Positions 16,774 to 25,551 are shown, counted from the stretch's first letter. The stretch: DNA of 64,000 nt from Micromonospora terminaliae (GCF_009671205.1 NZ_CP045309.1:5784001-5848000); one strand, 5' to 3'. Numbers and translations are program-made. Notes: generated by a model not told the origin, from the letters alone.

Positions 16774-17596
16774 CGGACACCCCCGGCGTGCTCGGGGCGG
16801 TCACCGCGCGCGGGGCCGGGCCTCCCGGCCAGGCCAGCCGCGCCCGCCGCCGGTCCAGCAGCGCCCGGACGGGCACCTCCAACTGGCCGGCCGCGCGCAT
16901 GAGGGGCCGGTTGGCGCGCACGGTGCCGCCGTGGGTGAGCACCCCGGCGGTACGCGGATCGTGCGGCAGCCGCGCGATCACCGGCAGCCGCAGCGCCTTG
17001 CTGATCTCGCTGCTGCCGTGCCCGTCCCCGACCACCAGCAGGCGGAGGGTGCCGGGCGGGATCCGGTGCTCGGTGAAGTCCCGCTCGATGGCCTTGACGG
17101 TGGCGCGGGTCGCGGACAGGTCGGGCAGGTGCGCGCGGGTGACCAGCAGCACCACGGCCGCGGCGCGCAACACCGGCCACGGTGGACCGCCGACCTGCAA
17201 CCGGCCACAGTCGACCAGCACGTCGTACGGCGGAACGCCTCTCTCGAGGCTCGTGAAGAAGTCGGCGAAGCGCTGCCAGAGCGGGGTGACGCTGCCGGCC
17301 TGGGCCGGGTCGACGACGCCGGGCAGCAGCAGCCGCTCCCGCCTGGGCGCGTCCAGGTCGACGAGCTGCGACCAGAAGGCGCTCTCCAGGTTGCCGTCGC
17401 GCAACTCCCCGACCGCCAGCTCGCCGAGGCCGCGCGGGCCGTCGAGCGCGCCGCCCAGGTAGCCGGCCAGGACCGAACCGCCCGCCGGGTCGCACTCGGC
17501 CAGCACCAGCCGCCGGTGCCAGCTCAGCGCGGCGGCCAGCGCGGCCGTGGTGACGCCCGGCGAGCCCTTCGCCGAGACCAGGGCGATGACCGCCAT
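16763..17596 (-). CDS. tadZ: TadZ/CpaE-like ParA-family ATPase
   Basis: A 277-aa MinD/ParA-superfamily protein starting MAVIALVSAKGSPGVTTAAL, with the deviant Walker A KGSPGVTT, and the switch region DVLVDCGRLQ. Such proteins position the Tad machine, often at a pole. It lacks the N-terminal receiver-like domain of proteobacterial CpaE, as is usual in Gram-positive Tad loci. Start ATG 17596 shares one base with the cpaB stop. Partition ParA is excluded by context (no parB). Confidence 0.88.
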   Translation of the reverse strand: MAVIALVSAKGSPGVTTAALAAALSWHRRLVLAECDPAGGSVLAGYLGGALDGPRGLGELAVGELRDGNLESAFWSQLVDLDAPRRERLLLPGVVDPAQAGSVTPLWQRFADFFTSLERGVPPYDVLVDCGRLQVGGPPWPVLRAAAVVLLVTRAHLPDLSATRATVKAIERDFTEHRIPPGTLRLLVVGDGHGSSEISKALRLPVIARLPHDPRTAGVLTHGGTVRANRPLMRAAGQLEVPVRALLDRRRARLAWPGGPAPRAVTAPSTPGVSGAV

Positions 17597-18258
17597 CAGG
17601 CCGCTCCGGTGAGCACGAGCGCGATCCGGTCGTCCGCGGCGAGCGCGACCACGGCCGGCACGTCCCGGACGGCCAGCGCCAGGTAGACGATCACGTCGTC
17701 GTTCTCCGGCACGGCGGTGTCGATGACCGTGGCGTCGAACCGGGTGCCGCCGCCGCGGTTGGTGCCGGCGCTGCCGGCGCTGGTGTCCGGGGTGCTGATC
17801 AGGAGCACCGTGTCACCGGGGTGCAGCTTGCGGGCGGGCACCCGGCTCGGCTCCAGCCCCAGCGCGAGCTGCTGCTGCCCGGGGCCGAGCAGCGGCGCCT
17901 CGGTGAGCTGGGCCGGGGTCAGCAGCGTGCCGGGGGTGAGCCGGACGGCGGCCCGCAGGCCCAGCACCTCCTTGATCCGGTCGGCGCGTACCGGCTGGAG
18001 TTCCCGCCCGCCGGAGACGCGCACCGGGACCAGGTCGTCGGCGGTGAGCTGCCGGCCCGCCTCGACCGGCCGGGCCACCGCGAGGTAGCTCCCGGTGGAC
18101 CGGACCGAGGTGACCGCGAACGCCGCACCGAGGCCGCCGAGGGCGATCAGCAGCACGGCCAGGCCGAGCAGGCCGGGACGGATCCGCCGCTGCCGGACCA
18201 CCTTGGGCGGCGCCACGGGCGCGTCCAGGGGAGTCCCGTTCCGCGTCACCACACTCAT
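17596..18258 (-). CDS. cpaB: CpaB-like SAF-domain protein
   Basis: A 220-aa protein with a basic N-terminus, one membrane helix (GLLGLAVLLIALGGLGAAFA) and an SAF domain at about residues 60-125 (YLAVARPVEAGRQLTADDLV), followed by an RcpC/CpaB-like region with ARKLHPGDTVLLIST. CpaB/RcpC proteins sit outside the membrane and assist Flp pilus assembly. ATG 18258 overlaps the upstream stop by 4 nt; longer ORF extensions belong to the neighbouring gene's shadow frame. There is no secretin, in keeping with a single-membrane cell. Confidence 0.88.
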   Translation of the reverse strand: MSVVTRNGTPLDAPVAPPKVVRQRRIRPGLLGLAVLLIALGGLGAAFAVTSVRSTGSYLAVARPVEAGRQLTADDLVPVRVSGGRELQPVRADRIKEVLGLRAAVRLTPGTLLTPAQLTEAPLLGPGQQQLALGLEPSRVPARKLHPGDTVLLISTPDTSAGSAGTNRGGGTRFDATVIDTAVPENDDVIVYLALAVRDVPAVVALAADDRIALVLTGAA

Positions 18259-19229
18259 CGCGTCACCACCTGCAGTTCGTTGATCTGGACCGGGACGGTT
18301 CCGCTGACCCGGCTCTGGGCGATCTCGCCGCTCTCGCCGCCGCCGGACCACTCGACGGTCCAGAACGTGGTGGCGCTGACCTGGTAGGTGCTGGCCTTCG
18401 GGTAGCCGAGGTCGTAGCCGCAGTCGGGCGAGGTCCGCCCGGCCCGCGGACCGTCGGCGTCGTACGGCGTGCCCGGCCCCGTGCAGGTGACCTCGGTGCC
18501 GTCGCCCATGTCCCAGACGATCCGGGTCACGCTCGCGGTGATGCGGACGGTCAGCCCGCGGTCCGAGGCGGAGGCGTGCAGCGGCCCGAAGTAGGAGGCC
18601 CCACCGCTGGCCCACATCCAGACCGGCAGGCCGACGAGACCGGGGCCCTTGCTGCGCCGGGGCGCCACGGCGACCCGGGGCGGCAGCAGCGAGATCGAGG
18701 CCAGCGCGCGGCGGGCCAGCTCCTCCGGGTCGGGCGGCGCGCCGAAGCCGGGCGGCGGCGCGGCGAGCAGCACCACGGTCTGCGCGCCCAGGTCACCGCC
18801 GTTGCAGGTTCTGACGTACCACTGCCGGCCCTCGGGAGCCGCGGGCTGGGGCTCGGCCAGCTTGTAGTAGCAGCCGTCGCCGTTGTTGAACCAGCCGAGA
18901 TCCGGGTTGTAGCAGGGGATGACCCGGCCGTTCCACTGGCACTTCGCGGCGGCGCCGCCGTCTCCGCCGCCCCCGCCACCGTTCCCGCCCCCGCCGCCGC
19001 CCGGACCGCCCGGAGTGCCGGGCTCGTCGTCCCAGACGTTGCAGTCGTCCTGCCCGGGCGGGCACTCGCCGCCCGGGTTGCCGGCGCGGGCGGGCGAGCC
19101 GGTCACCAGCAGCGCGGGCGCGCAGGTCAGGGCGAGCAGCAGCGCGAGGCCGGCGGTGAGCAGCAGCCGCCGGGGCGTCCCGGCCCGGGTCGGGCGGGCC
19201 GGGACACCCCTTCCTCCCCAGGTCAACAC
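18255..19229 (-). CDS. Secreted Gly-rich protein with PKD-like C-terminus, tad operon
   Basis: A 324-aa exported protein of unknown function. It has a signal-like helix (RRLLLTAGLALLLALTCAPA), a Gly-rich stretch near residues 70-90 interrupted by single Asn and Asp, a Cys-containing segment (CQWNGRVIPCYNPD, RTCNGGD), and a C-terminal beta-sandwich with VTRIVWDMGDGTEVTC that resembles PKD domains. Encoded between a lipoprotein and CpaB, it may be a pilus-associated adhesin or base component. The start is uncertain: GTG 19229 or TTG 19226, both overlapping the upstream stop; neither has a clean ribosome site. Confidence 0.75.
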   Translation of the reverse strand: MLTWGGRGVPARPTRAGTPRRLLLTAGLALLLALTCAPALLVTGSPARAGNPGGECPPGQDDCNVWDDEPGTPGGPGGGGGGNGGGGGGDGGAAAKCQWNGRVIPCYNPDLGWFNNGDGCYYKLAEPQPAAPEGRQWYVRTCNGGDLGAQTVVLLAAPPPGFGAPPDPEELARRALASISLLPPRVAVAPRRSKGPGLVGLPVWMWASGGASYFGPLHASASDRGLTVRITASVTRIVWDMGDGTEVTCTGPGTPYDADGPRAGRTSPDCGYDLGYPKASTYQVSATTFWTVEWSGGGESGEIAQSRVSGTVPVQINELQVVTR

Positions 19230-19789
19230 GGCTGGTCCTGGTGTCCGGCGCCGGCGCTGATCAGCCATCGGCCGTCGGGGTAGCGGGTCGCGGTGGCGGT
19301 GGCCAGGTAGCGCCCGCCGCGGGTGCCGGGGACGACCCGGTGGTCCTTGGCGTAGACGAGGCGGTAGCGGGTCGCGTCCAGGCAGTCCTGGATCTCCACG
19401 GTGGGCGGATCGGCGGCCAGGTCGACCGACACCACGGTGGGATCGGAAACAAGCGTTCCGGTACGCATCGCGCCGTGCTCCTTCGCGTTCCGAATTGCCA
19501 CCCGCACCCGGGTCAGCAACGGATCCGCCACGAATCGGGTCAGTGCGGGATGGCCCGGATCGCTGCGCGCGCTCGCCGCCCGGGACGCGTCGAGATAGCC
19601 GGAATAGGTGGCGAGAGCGGCTTTTCCGGCCGCCTCCTCCTCGGCGGTGGAATGCGCCGCGGGCGCGGCGGCGCGCCCGACCAGCGGGCCGGCCGCCGCC
19701 TCGGGCTCGCTGCCGCAGCCGGGGGTCGCGGTCAGCAGAGCAAGGCTGAGCAGGCAGATTTCCCATCGGCGGGAATGCCGTGTGCGCAA
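19223..19789 (-). CDS. Putative lipoprotein, first gene of tad operon
   Basis: A 188-aa secreted protein. RRWEICLLSLALLTATPGCGS looks like a lipoprotein signal ending in a TPGC lipobox, and the mature part starts with an Ala/Glu-rich linker. The remaining domain (AALATYSGYLDASRAASARS and RYLATATATRYPDGRWLISA) has the cystatin/NTF2-like look of small actinobacterial secreted proteins. TTG 19789 is chosen because AGGAGGG lies about 8 nt upstream; ATG 19882 would add 31 unrelated residues. Its stop overlaps the next gene. Function unknown, probably surface-exposed near the pilus. Confidence 0.7.
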   Translation of the reverse strand: MRTRHSRRWEICLLSLALLTATPGCGSEPEAAAGPLVGRAAAPAAHSTAEEEAAGKAALATYSGYLDASRAASARSDPGHPALTRFVADPLLTRVRVAIRNAKEHGAMRTGTLVSDPTVVSVDLAADPPTVEIQDCLDATRYRLVYAKDHRVVPGTRGGRYLATATATRYPDGRWLISAGAGHQDQPC

Positions 19790-20379
19790 CGCCGGGCCCT
19801 CCTCGGTGCCGGCCCGGAGCCGTCGCGTCAACGAACTCCGGGCATGCGGAAGCGCGCCCGGATGTGTACGGCCGGGTCGCAACTGCTACCGCTGCATTTA
19901 CCTGTACGGATCTCTACTGAATTCGAACGGTGAAGTCTCCGGTTGGCCTCCGACGCCAATTGCTCGGGGGTTGCGTCGTACCCAAGGGGCGAGCATAGGC
20001 TGACGTCCGCCGATGCAACAGAGGCAATTCACTCGAACACTCTCAGTGATGACAGGTGGTGGCGACCGGTGGGTGTCCGGACGGCGACGAACGGCCCTCG
20101 GGCGGGTCGGCCGGCGGCAGGAGTACGTTCACCCGCACGCGACATCCCGTGTCCCGGGTGCGGGACACCGGGCGGTGGAATGGGGGGCAACCGCCCCGCT
20201 GGTCCGATCCGTCCCCCCGGTCGCCGGGCCGCCCGGCCGTCGCCGGCCGCCGGCCGCCGCGGCCCCGCCCGCCCTCGGCAGGACGCCGGTTTCCGCGCCA
20301 TCCGCGACACGGCAACGGGGCCGGTTTCACTCTGCGTGCTCCAGAGTGGAACACTCCGCGACCGTTGGGGGGAACCGGC
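19790..20379 (+). other. Divergent intergenic region between tad operon and prepilin peptidase gene
   Basis: About 590 nt with no convincing gene. The part from about 19880 to 20050 is less GC-rich than its surroundings and is the likely promoter zone for the tad operon. The part from 20150 to 20340 is extremely GC-rich, with short inverted repeats such as GTCCCGGGTGCGGGAC-like pairs near 20150-20165. Both flanking units would need to be expressed together to make a pilus, so shared control here is likely, but no specific operator can be named. Confidence 0.5.
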
Positions 20380-21153
20380 GTGACCGCCGAACGGCTCCGC
20401 GCCGACGCTCCGCCGGCTCCGGCCCGCCGCCCGGGCGTACGGCTGCTGGCCGCCCTGACGGTCGTACCGCTGCTGCGACTCGCGGTCGCGCGGTACGCCG
20501 TACCCCCGGGGTCGCCCGACCGGACGGGGTGTGACGGCTGCGGGGTGCCGGTCGGCCTGGACCGGCCACTGCCGGCGCTCGGGCCGGCCGCCCGCTGCCC
20601 GACCTGCCGGGCGCGGGTCGGCGCGGCGCCGATGGTGGTGGAGGCCGCCCTGGTCGCAGCGGCGGTGGCGCTGGCGCTCACGGGCGGGCCGCCCGCCGCA
20701 CGGGTGGCGGTCGCCTGGTGGCTCGCCTGGGCGGTGCCGCTGGCCCTGGTCGACGCGGCGGTGCACCGGCTCCCCGACCGGCTGACCTGGCCGGCGGCGG
20801 CCGGCGTGTGGGTGCTGCTCGGGGTGGCCGCGCCGGCCGGGGCCGGGCCGGAGCCCTGGCTGCGGGCCACGGCCGCGGGGCTCGCCCTCGGCGCGGGCTT
20901 CGCGGCGACCACCCTGCTGCTCGGCCGGCGCGGGTTCGGCCTCGGCGACGCCAAGCTGGCGCTCGGCGCCGGGGCGCTGCTCGGCTGGTACGGCTGGCCG
21001 GTGCTGGTGGCGGGCCTGGTGCTCGCGGTCACGCTCTCCGCGGTGGCCGGCCTGGCGTTGCTGGCCGCCCGCCGGGTCCGCTGGTCCAGCCACCTGCCGT
21101 TCGGCCCGTTCCTCATCCTCGGCACCGCCGTCACCCTCGTCCTGACGACGTGA
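20380..21153 (+). CDS. Prepilin peptidase (A24 family)
   Basis: A 257-aa polytopic membrane aspartyl protease that cleaves pilin leaders. It keeps the cytoplasmic zinc-type Cys pairs CDGCG and CPTCR near residues 50-75, and the two catalytic Asp regions: ALVDAAVHRLPD and the GxGD motif in FGLGDAKLALGAGALLGW. GTG 20380 has GGGGGGAA upstream. Encoded divergently from the Tad operon, it is the natural processing enzyme for the Flp-like and TadE-like proteins. The Cys pairs are found in PilD-type rather than minimal TadV-type enzymes. Confidence 0.9.
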   Translation: MTAERLRADAPPAPARRPGVRLLAALTVVPLLRLAVARYAVPPGSPDRTGCDGCGVPVGLDRPLPALGPAARCPTCRARVGAAPMVVEAALVAAAVALALTGGPPAARVAVAWWLAWAVPLALVDAAVHRLPDRLTWPAAAGVWVLLGVAAPAGAGPEPWLRATAAGLALGAGFAATTLLLGRRGFGLGDAKLALGAGALLGWYGWPVLVAGLVLAVTLSAVAGLALLAARRVRWSSHLPFGPFLILGTAVTLVLTT

Positions 21154-21168
21154 GCGCCGGCGAGGGAG

Positions 21169-21798
21169 TCAGCGCCGGGCGGGCCCGACGGCCGGACGGG
21201 CGGAAGCACGGCGGATCCGCCGGCGCAGGACCTCGGCCACCGGGCGGGCCAGCACCGGGGTGAGCAGCGTGCCCACCAGCGCGCCGAGCAGCAGCCCGGC
21301 GGCCACGTCGTGCGGGTAGTGCACGCCCACGAAGGTGCGCGAGACCGCGGCCAGCACGGCGAGCGGGACGGCCACCAGGCCGATCCGGCGGTGCAGCAGC
21401 AGCGCGGTGGCGGCCAGCGCCCCCGCGATGGTGGCGTGGTTGCTCGGGAACGACCAGTCGCCGACCGGCGGGCAGTGCCCGGCCACGATGACCAGGTCGG
21501 CCGGGCTGCGGCACGGCCGGTCCTCGGCGATCAGGGTCTTCAACCCCTCACTCGACAGGTACGCGCAGACCACCGCCAGCGGGGCGGCCAGAGCGAGCGC
21601 CCGGCCCCGGAGGTCGCCGCCGACCAGCCGGGCCAGCGCGGCCACCACCAGCAGGACCCCGAGCAGGACGATCGCCCCCTCGGTGAAGTGCACGGCGAAC
21701 CAGTGCACCGGTTCCGGTGTGCGGTCGGCGAACTGGACGATGTCGTGGTACCAGTCGGTACTGACATCCGGGACATCGGTCACCAGGGCGTCGGTCAT
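21169..21798 (-). CDS. PAP2-superfamily membrane phosphatase
   Basis: A 209-aa membrane phosphatase of the PAP2/BcrC type. The three motifs are present: KTLIAEDRPC, FPSNHATIAG and SRTFVGVHYPHDV, with catalytic His residues in the last two. It likely dephosphorylates undecaprenyl diphosphate or a similar lipid phosphate at the outer membrane face. Start ATG 21798 has GAGGTG upstream. A PHO-box-like repeat lies 18 nt ahead of the start codon, suggesting phosphate-responsive control. It is convergent with the prepilin peptidase gene and divergent from the GH65 gene. Confidence 0.88.
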   Translation of the reverse strand: MTDALVTDVPDVSTDWYHDIVQFADRTPEPVHWFAVHFTEGAIVLLGVLLVVAALARLVGGDLRGRALALAAPLAVVCAYLSSEGLKTLIAEDRPCRSPADLVIVAGHCPPVGDWSFPSNHATIAGALAATALLLHRRIGLVAVPLAVLAAVSRTFVGVHYPHDVAAGLLLGALVGTLLTPVLARPVAEVLRRRIRRASARPAVGPARR

Positions 21799-21815
21799 GA
21801 ATCACCTCACCAACT

Positions 21816-21837
21816 GTTCATACTCCGTTCACCTTGA
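21816..21837 (+). promoter_or_regulatory. PHO-box-like direct repeat
   Basis: Two adjacent 11-nt units, GTTCATACTCC and GTTCACCTTGA, share the GTTCA core and the 11-nt register of PhoP direct-repeat units known from Streptomyces. The second unit begins GTTCACC, the core of the consensus. The site lies between the PAP2 phosphatase start (18 nt away) and the GH65 gene. The assignment is by eye. Confidence 0.5.
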
Positions 21838-21871
21838 GGGTGGTGGGGGAATGACTGTCGGGGCACCGAAG

Positions 21872-21893
21872 TCTCAGCCGCCTCTCAGCCGCG
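21872..21893 (+). promoter_or_regulatory. Second 11-nt tandem direct repeat upstream of GH65 gene
   Basis: TCTCAGCCGCC is followed directly by TCTCAGCCGCG (10 of 11 identical), ending 41 nt before the GH65 start codon. Tandem 11-nt repeats are the usual footprint of a dimer of an OmpR/PhoB-family response regulator, and TCTCAG-type repeats are reminiscent of mycobacterial MprA boxes. Which regulator would bind is unknown. Confidence 0.45.
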
Positions 21894-21934
21894 TCTGATT
21901 CGGTGGCCGCGACGCACCGACCTCGGGAGGACCC

Positions 21935-24319
21935 GTGCCGCACCGGCCCCAGGGCGACGACAGCTGGCGGATCCGCCGCACCGGGGCGGACCTGCACCGG
22001 CTCGGCGAGACCGAGTCGATCTTCGCGCTGGGCAACGGCTGGGTGGGCTGGCGCGGCACCCTCGACGAGGGCGAGCCGTACGAGATGCCCGGCACCTACC
22101 TCAACGGGTTCCACGAGCAGCGCGAGGTGAGCTACCCCGAGAGCGGGTACGCCTTCCCCGAGCACAGCGACACCGTCATCAGCGCCCCGAACGCCGCGCT
22201 GGTCCGGCTCTGGGTCGGCGGCGAGCCGCTGGACCTGCGGACCGGGACCGTCCGGCGGCACGAGCGGATCCTCGACCTGCGCGCCGGGGTGATCCGCCGG
22301 GAGACCGAGTGGATCTCGCCGGGCGGGCAGGGCGTGCGGGTGCGCAGCACCCGGCTCGTCTCGCTGCCCCGCCGGCCGGTCGCCGCCGTGGACTACCAGG
22401 TCGAGCCGCTGGACGGCCCGGTCGAGGTGCGGGTCGACGCCGACCTGCTCGCCAACGAACGGGTGCCGGAACGGGCCGACGACCCGCGCGCCGCCTCGGT
22501 GATCCACGACCCGCTCGTCGCCGAGGCCGGCCGGCACAACGGCACCGACGCCGTACTGGTGCACCGCACCGAGCGCAGCGCCCAGCGGGTCGCCGTCGCG
22601 GTCGCCCACCGGGTCGACGCGCCGGACACCGCCGCGACCGACACCGAGCTGACGGCCGACCGGTTCCGGCTGGCGGTCACCGGCCCGCTGCGTCCCGGCG
22701 AGCGGATCCACGTCACGAAGTTCGCCGCGTACGAGTGCGCCCACGTCGACGGCACCCCGGCCGGCGAACTGGCCGACCTGGTCGTCGCCGAGGCCGACGC
22801 GGCCCGGGCCGAGGGGTTCGCCGCGCTGCTCGACGCGCAGCGCGCCGCCCTCGACGCCGCCTGGGCCACCGCCGACGTCGAGCTCGACGGCGACCCGGAA
22901 CTCCAGCAGGCGCTCCGGTTCGCGGTGTTCCACCTGCTCCAGTCCGGCCGGGCCGACGGCGACCGGACCATCCCGGCCAAGGGCCTGACCGGCAACGGCT
23001 ACGACGGCCACGTGCTCTGGGACACCGAGGGCTACGTGCTGCCGGTGCTCACGTACCTGGCGCCCGGGCTGGCCCGCTCGGCGCTGCGCTGGCGGCACGC
23101 GCACCTGCCCGAGGCCCGGGACCGCGCCGCCGAGCTGCGACTGGCCGGAGCCACCTTCCCGTGGCGGACCCTCGGCGGCCGCGAGTGCTCCGGCTACTGG
23201 CCGGCCGGCACCGCCGGGCTGCACGTGAACGCAGACATCGCCGACGCCGTGCTCCGGTACGTCGCGGCCACCGGCGACATCGGGTTCCTCGGCGAGTGCG
23301 GCGTGGAGCTGCTGGTGGAGACCGCCCGGCTCTGGCACGGGTACGGCCACTGGTCGGACACCGGCACCTTCCACCTGACCGGGCTCACCGGCCCCGACGA
23401 GTACTCCGCGCTGGTCGACGACAACCTCTTCACCAACCTGATGGCCCGGCGCAACCTGCGCGGCGCGGCCGACGCCGCCGAGCGCTTCCCCGAGGCGGCC
23501 GCCCGGCTCGGCGTCGACACGGCCGAGGTGGCCGGCTGGCGAGCCGCCGCCGACGCCGTGCACGTCCCCTACGACGGCAAGCGCGGGGTGCACCAGCAGT
23601 CGGCCGGCTTCACCGAGCAGCCCGAGTGGGACTTCGCGAACACCCGGGCGGACGACTACCCGCTGCTGCTGCACTTCCCCTACCTGGAGCTGTACCGCCG
23701 GCAGGTGGTCAAGCAGGCCGACCTCGTGCTGGCCATGCTGCGCTGCACCGGCGAGTTCACCGCCGAGGAGAAGGCCCGCAACGTCGCGTACTACGAGGCC
23801 CGGACCGTCCGGGACTCGTCGCTGTCGGCGTCCGTGCAGGCCGTCCTCGCCGCCGAGGTCGGCCACCTGGACCTGGCGTACGACCTGTTCGCCGAGACGG
23901 CCCTGCAGGATCTCGAGGACCTCGGCGACAAGACCGCCGACGGGTTGCACCTGGCCTCGCTGGCCGGCGCGTGGCTGGTGGTGGCGCAGGGCTTCGGCGG
24001 GCTGCGCGACGACCGGGGCGTGCTCTCCTTCGACCCGCGGCTGCCCCGCCGGATCACCCGGCTCGCCTTCCACCTGCGCTGGCACGGGCACCGGCTGCGG
24101 ATCGAGCTGACCCCGGACACGGCCCGCTACGAGCTGCCCGACGGCGGCCCGGCGGACGCGGTCGAGCTGTGGCACCACGGCGAACGGATCCGGGTCACCG
24201 GGGCGGCGCCGGTCACCCGGCCCATGCCGCCCGTGCCGGACCCCGGGCCCGAGCCGCCGTCACCACCCGGCCGCCGGCCGGCGCGGCGTGCTCAGGCGGA
24301 GGTGGGCGGCGCCGGCTGA
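21935..24319 (+). CDS. Glycoside hydrolase family 65 protein (disaccharide phosphorylase type)
   Basis: A 794-aa GH65 enzyme, probably a phosphorylase of an alpha-linked glucose disaccharide (maltose, trehalose or kojibiose). The N-terminal beta-sandwich starts RRTGADLHRLGETESIFALG; the catalytic (alpha/alpha)6 barrel has GHVLWDTEGYVLPVL, AGATFPWRTLGGREC and LTGPDEYSALVDDN, where the Glu of GPDEY is the general acid. KQADLVLAML near residue 590 is the phosphate-binding region typical of phosphorylases. GTG 21935 has GGGAGG upstream. No beta-phosphoglucomutase is adjacent. Its 3' end overlaps the convergent zinc-ribbon gene by 28 nt. Confidence 0.9.
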   Translation: MPHRPQGDDSWRIRRTGADLHRLGETESIFALGNGWVGWRGTLDEGEPYEMPGTYLNGFHEQREVSYPESGYAFPEHSDTVISAPNAALVRLWVGGEPLDLRTGTVRRHERILDLRAGVIRRETEWISPGGQGVRVRSTRLVSLPRRPVAAVDYQVEPLDGPVEVRVDADLLANERVPERADDPRAASVIHDPLVAEAGRHNGTDAVLVHRTERSAQRVAVAVAHRVDAPDTAATDTELTADRFRLAVTGPLRPGERIHVTKFAAYECAHVDGTPAGELADLVVAEADAARAEGFAALLDAQRAALDAAWATADVELDGDPELQQALRFAVFHLLQSGRADGDRTIPAKGLTGNGYDGHVLWDTEGYVLPVLTYLAPGLARSALRWRHAHLPEARDRAAELRLAGATFPWRTLGGRECSGYWPAGTAGLHVNADIADAVLRYVAATGDIGFLGECGVELLVETARLWHGYGHWSDTGTFHLTGLTGPDEYSALVDDNLFTNLMARRNLRGAADAAERFPEAAARLGVDTAEVAGWRAAADAVHVPYDGKRGVHQQSAGFTEQPEWDFANTRADDYPLLLHFPYLELYRRQVVKQADLVLAMLRCTGEFTAEEKARNVAYYEARTVRDSSLSASVQAVLAAEVGHLDLAYDLFAETALQDLEDLGDKTADGLHLASLAGAWLVVAQGFGGLRDDRGVLSFDPRLPRRITRLAFHLRWHGHRLRIELTPDTARYELPDGGPADAVELWHHGERIRVTGAAPVTRPMPPVPDPGPEPPSPPGRRPARRAQAEVGGAG

Positions 24320-24774
24320 CTCGGCACGCCGGACATCCGCCCGACGATCTCCTCCAGCGCCTCGAAGGCGTACGCCCAGTTGTGGCACTTGAAGCTGCGC
24401 AGCCCCTCGATCGGGGTGCGGCAGTCGGCGCAGTGCACGCCGGGGATGGCCTCCGGCACCTCGGTGTTGACGTACTTGCGCTCGCCGAGGATGACCCGCG
24501 CGATCATGCCCCGGTCGTGCACCCCGTGCAGCGCCGAGGACACGATGTCGTACCAGTTCACCCGGCGGCCGCACTTCGGACAGTCCGGCTCGTCACCGCT
24601 GACCCAGAGCGGGGCGCCGATGCTGCGCGCCGGCATGTTCAGCAGCTTCTCCAGCCGGCGTACGTCCGGCTCCGGCGTCGTCCAGCGGTGCCGGCCCGGC
24701 AGCGAGGCCGGCGAATCGTAGACGGCGCGGAACACTTCCGGGCCGACCTCCACGGTCTCCCGCCCACTGGTCAT
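24292..24774 (-). CDS. Zinc-ribbon-like protein of unknown function
   Basis: A 160-aa soluble protein with two CxxC knuckles, CPKCGRRVNWYD near residue 75 and HCADCRTPIEG near residue 125, that probably bind one zinc ion. Between them lies ALHGVHDRGMIARVILGERK. The ATG at 24774 has a near-ideal GAGGAGGTACCG leader, so the start is firm and the longer in-frame extension is rejected. The C-terminus overlaps the GH65 gene by 28 nt on the opposite strand. No specific function is recognised. Confidence 0.8.
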   Translation of the reverse strand: MTSGRETVEVGPEVFRAVYDSPASLPGRHRWTTPEPDVRRLEKLLNMPARSIGAPLWVSGDEPDCPKCGRRVNWYDIVSSALHGVHDRGMIARVILGERKYVNTEVPEAIPGVHCADCRTPIEGLRSFKCHNWAYAFEALEEIVGRMSGVPSQPAPPTSA

Positions 24775-25082
24775 CGGTACCTCCTCGGCTCGGCTGGTCC
24801 CACCGTCGTACCAGGTGGAGGCCGCCCACAGCCGGATCACGGACACGACGCGCCCTCGACGGGGCCACAAGCATCCGATGGTCGCCTCTCCGGTCAGTTG
24901 CCGGTCGACACCATCCGGGCAGCCGTCGCCGACCGGCCGGGCAAGATCTCCCGGAAAACTTTCCCCGTGGCAACAATTCTCGGCATCCCGGCTCTACGAT
25001 CTTGGCGCCCGTGCGTCGAGCAGGGCATCCCGTCGGCGATGGGTTCCGCCGGCGGCGACTTCCCAGTACAAGGGGGAACCAC
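24775..25082 (+). other. Intergenic region upstream of lamin-tail protein gene
   Basis: 308 nt without a supported gene. It carries divergent promoter space for the zinc-ribbon gene and the exported protein at 25083. A short imperfect dyad GGAAAACTTTCC lies at about 24953-24964 and a TACGAT -10-like hexamer near 25005; neither has a clear partner element. Confidence 0.4.
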
Positions 25083-25538
25083 GTGAACAAGCGATTGATC
25101 AGCATCGTTTCGGCGCTCGCCATCGCGGTGGGCGGATCCCTGGCCGCCGCTGCGCCGGCCCAGGCCGCCACCCCGCCGGTCATGATCACCAAGGTCTACT
25201 ACAACTCCCCGGGCAGCGACACCGGGTCGAACACCAGCCTCAACGCGGAGTACGTCCGGCTGACCAACAAGCGCAGCACGGTCATCAACCTCAAGGGTTA
25301 CTACGTGCGCGACAAGGCCGGTTACGTCTACTCCTTCACGAGCGACTTCAAGGTCGCGGCCGGAAACAGCATCCTGATCCACACCGGCAAGGGCACCAAC
25401 GCCGGTACCCACCGCTACTGGGGCCGCTCCTGGTACGTGTGGAACAACACCGGCGACACCGCGTACCTGCGGAACTCGTCCGGGACGCTCGTGGACAGCT
25501 GCTCGTGGGGAAGCAGCGGTAGCTACACCAACTGCTGA
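25083..25538 (+). CDS. Secreted lamin-tail-domain protein
   Basis: A 151-aa exported protein: signal peptide MNKRLISIVSALAIAVGG with an AQA-type cleavage site near residue 28, then a single lamin-tail (LTD) beta-sandwich (VMITKVYYNSPGSDTG, EYVRLTNKRSTVINLKGYYV, DTAYLRNSSGTLVDSCSWGS). LTD domains occur alone or attached to nucleases and are thought to bind surfaces or nucleic acids. GTG 25083 is preceded by AAGGGGGAA. The C-terminus ends at Cys and pairs with DSCSW. A strong hairpin terminator follows 13 nt after the stop. Confidence 0.85.
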   Translation: MNKRLISIVSALAIAVGGSLAAAAPAQAATPPVMITKVYYNSPGSDTGSNTSLNAEYVRLTNKRSTVINLKGYYVRDKAGYVYSFTSDFKVAAGNSILIHTGKGTNAGTHRYWGRSWYVWNNTGDTAYLRNSSGTLVDSCSWGSSGSYTNC

Positions 25539-25551
25539 CGGCACGCCGCAG

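Noticed and set aside
21818..24178. 786-codon minus-strand frame opposite the GH65 gene
   Set aside because: Its translation is Gly/Val/Arg/Pro/His-rich with no domain; the plus strand has conserved GH65 motifs.
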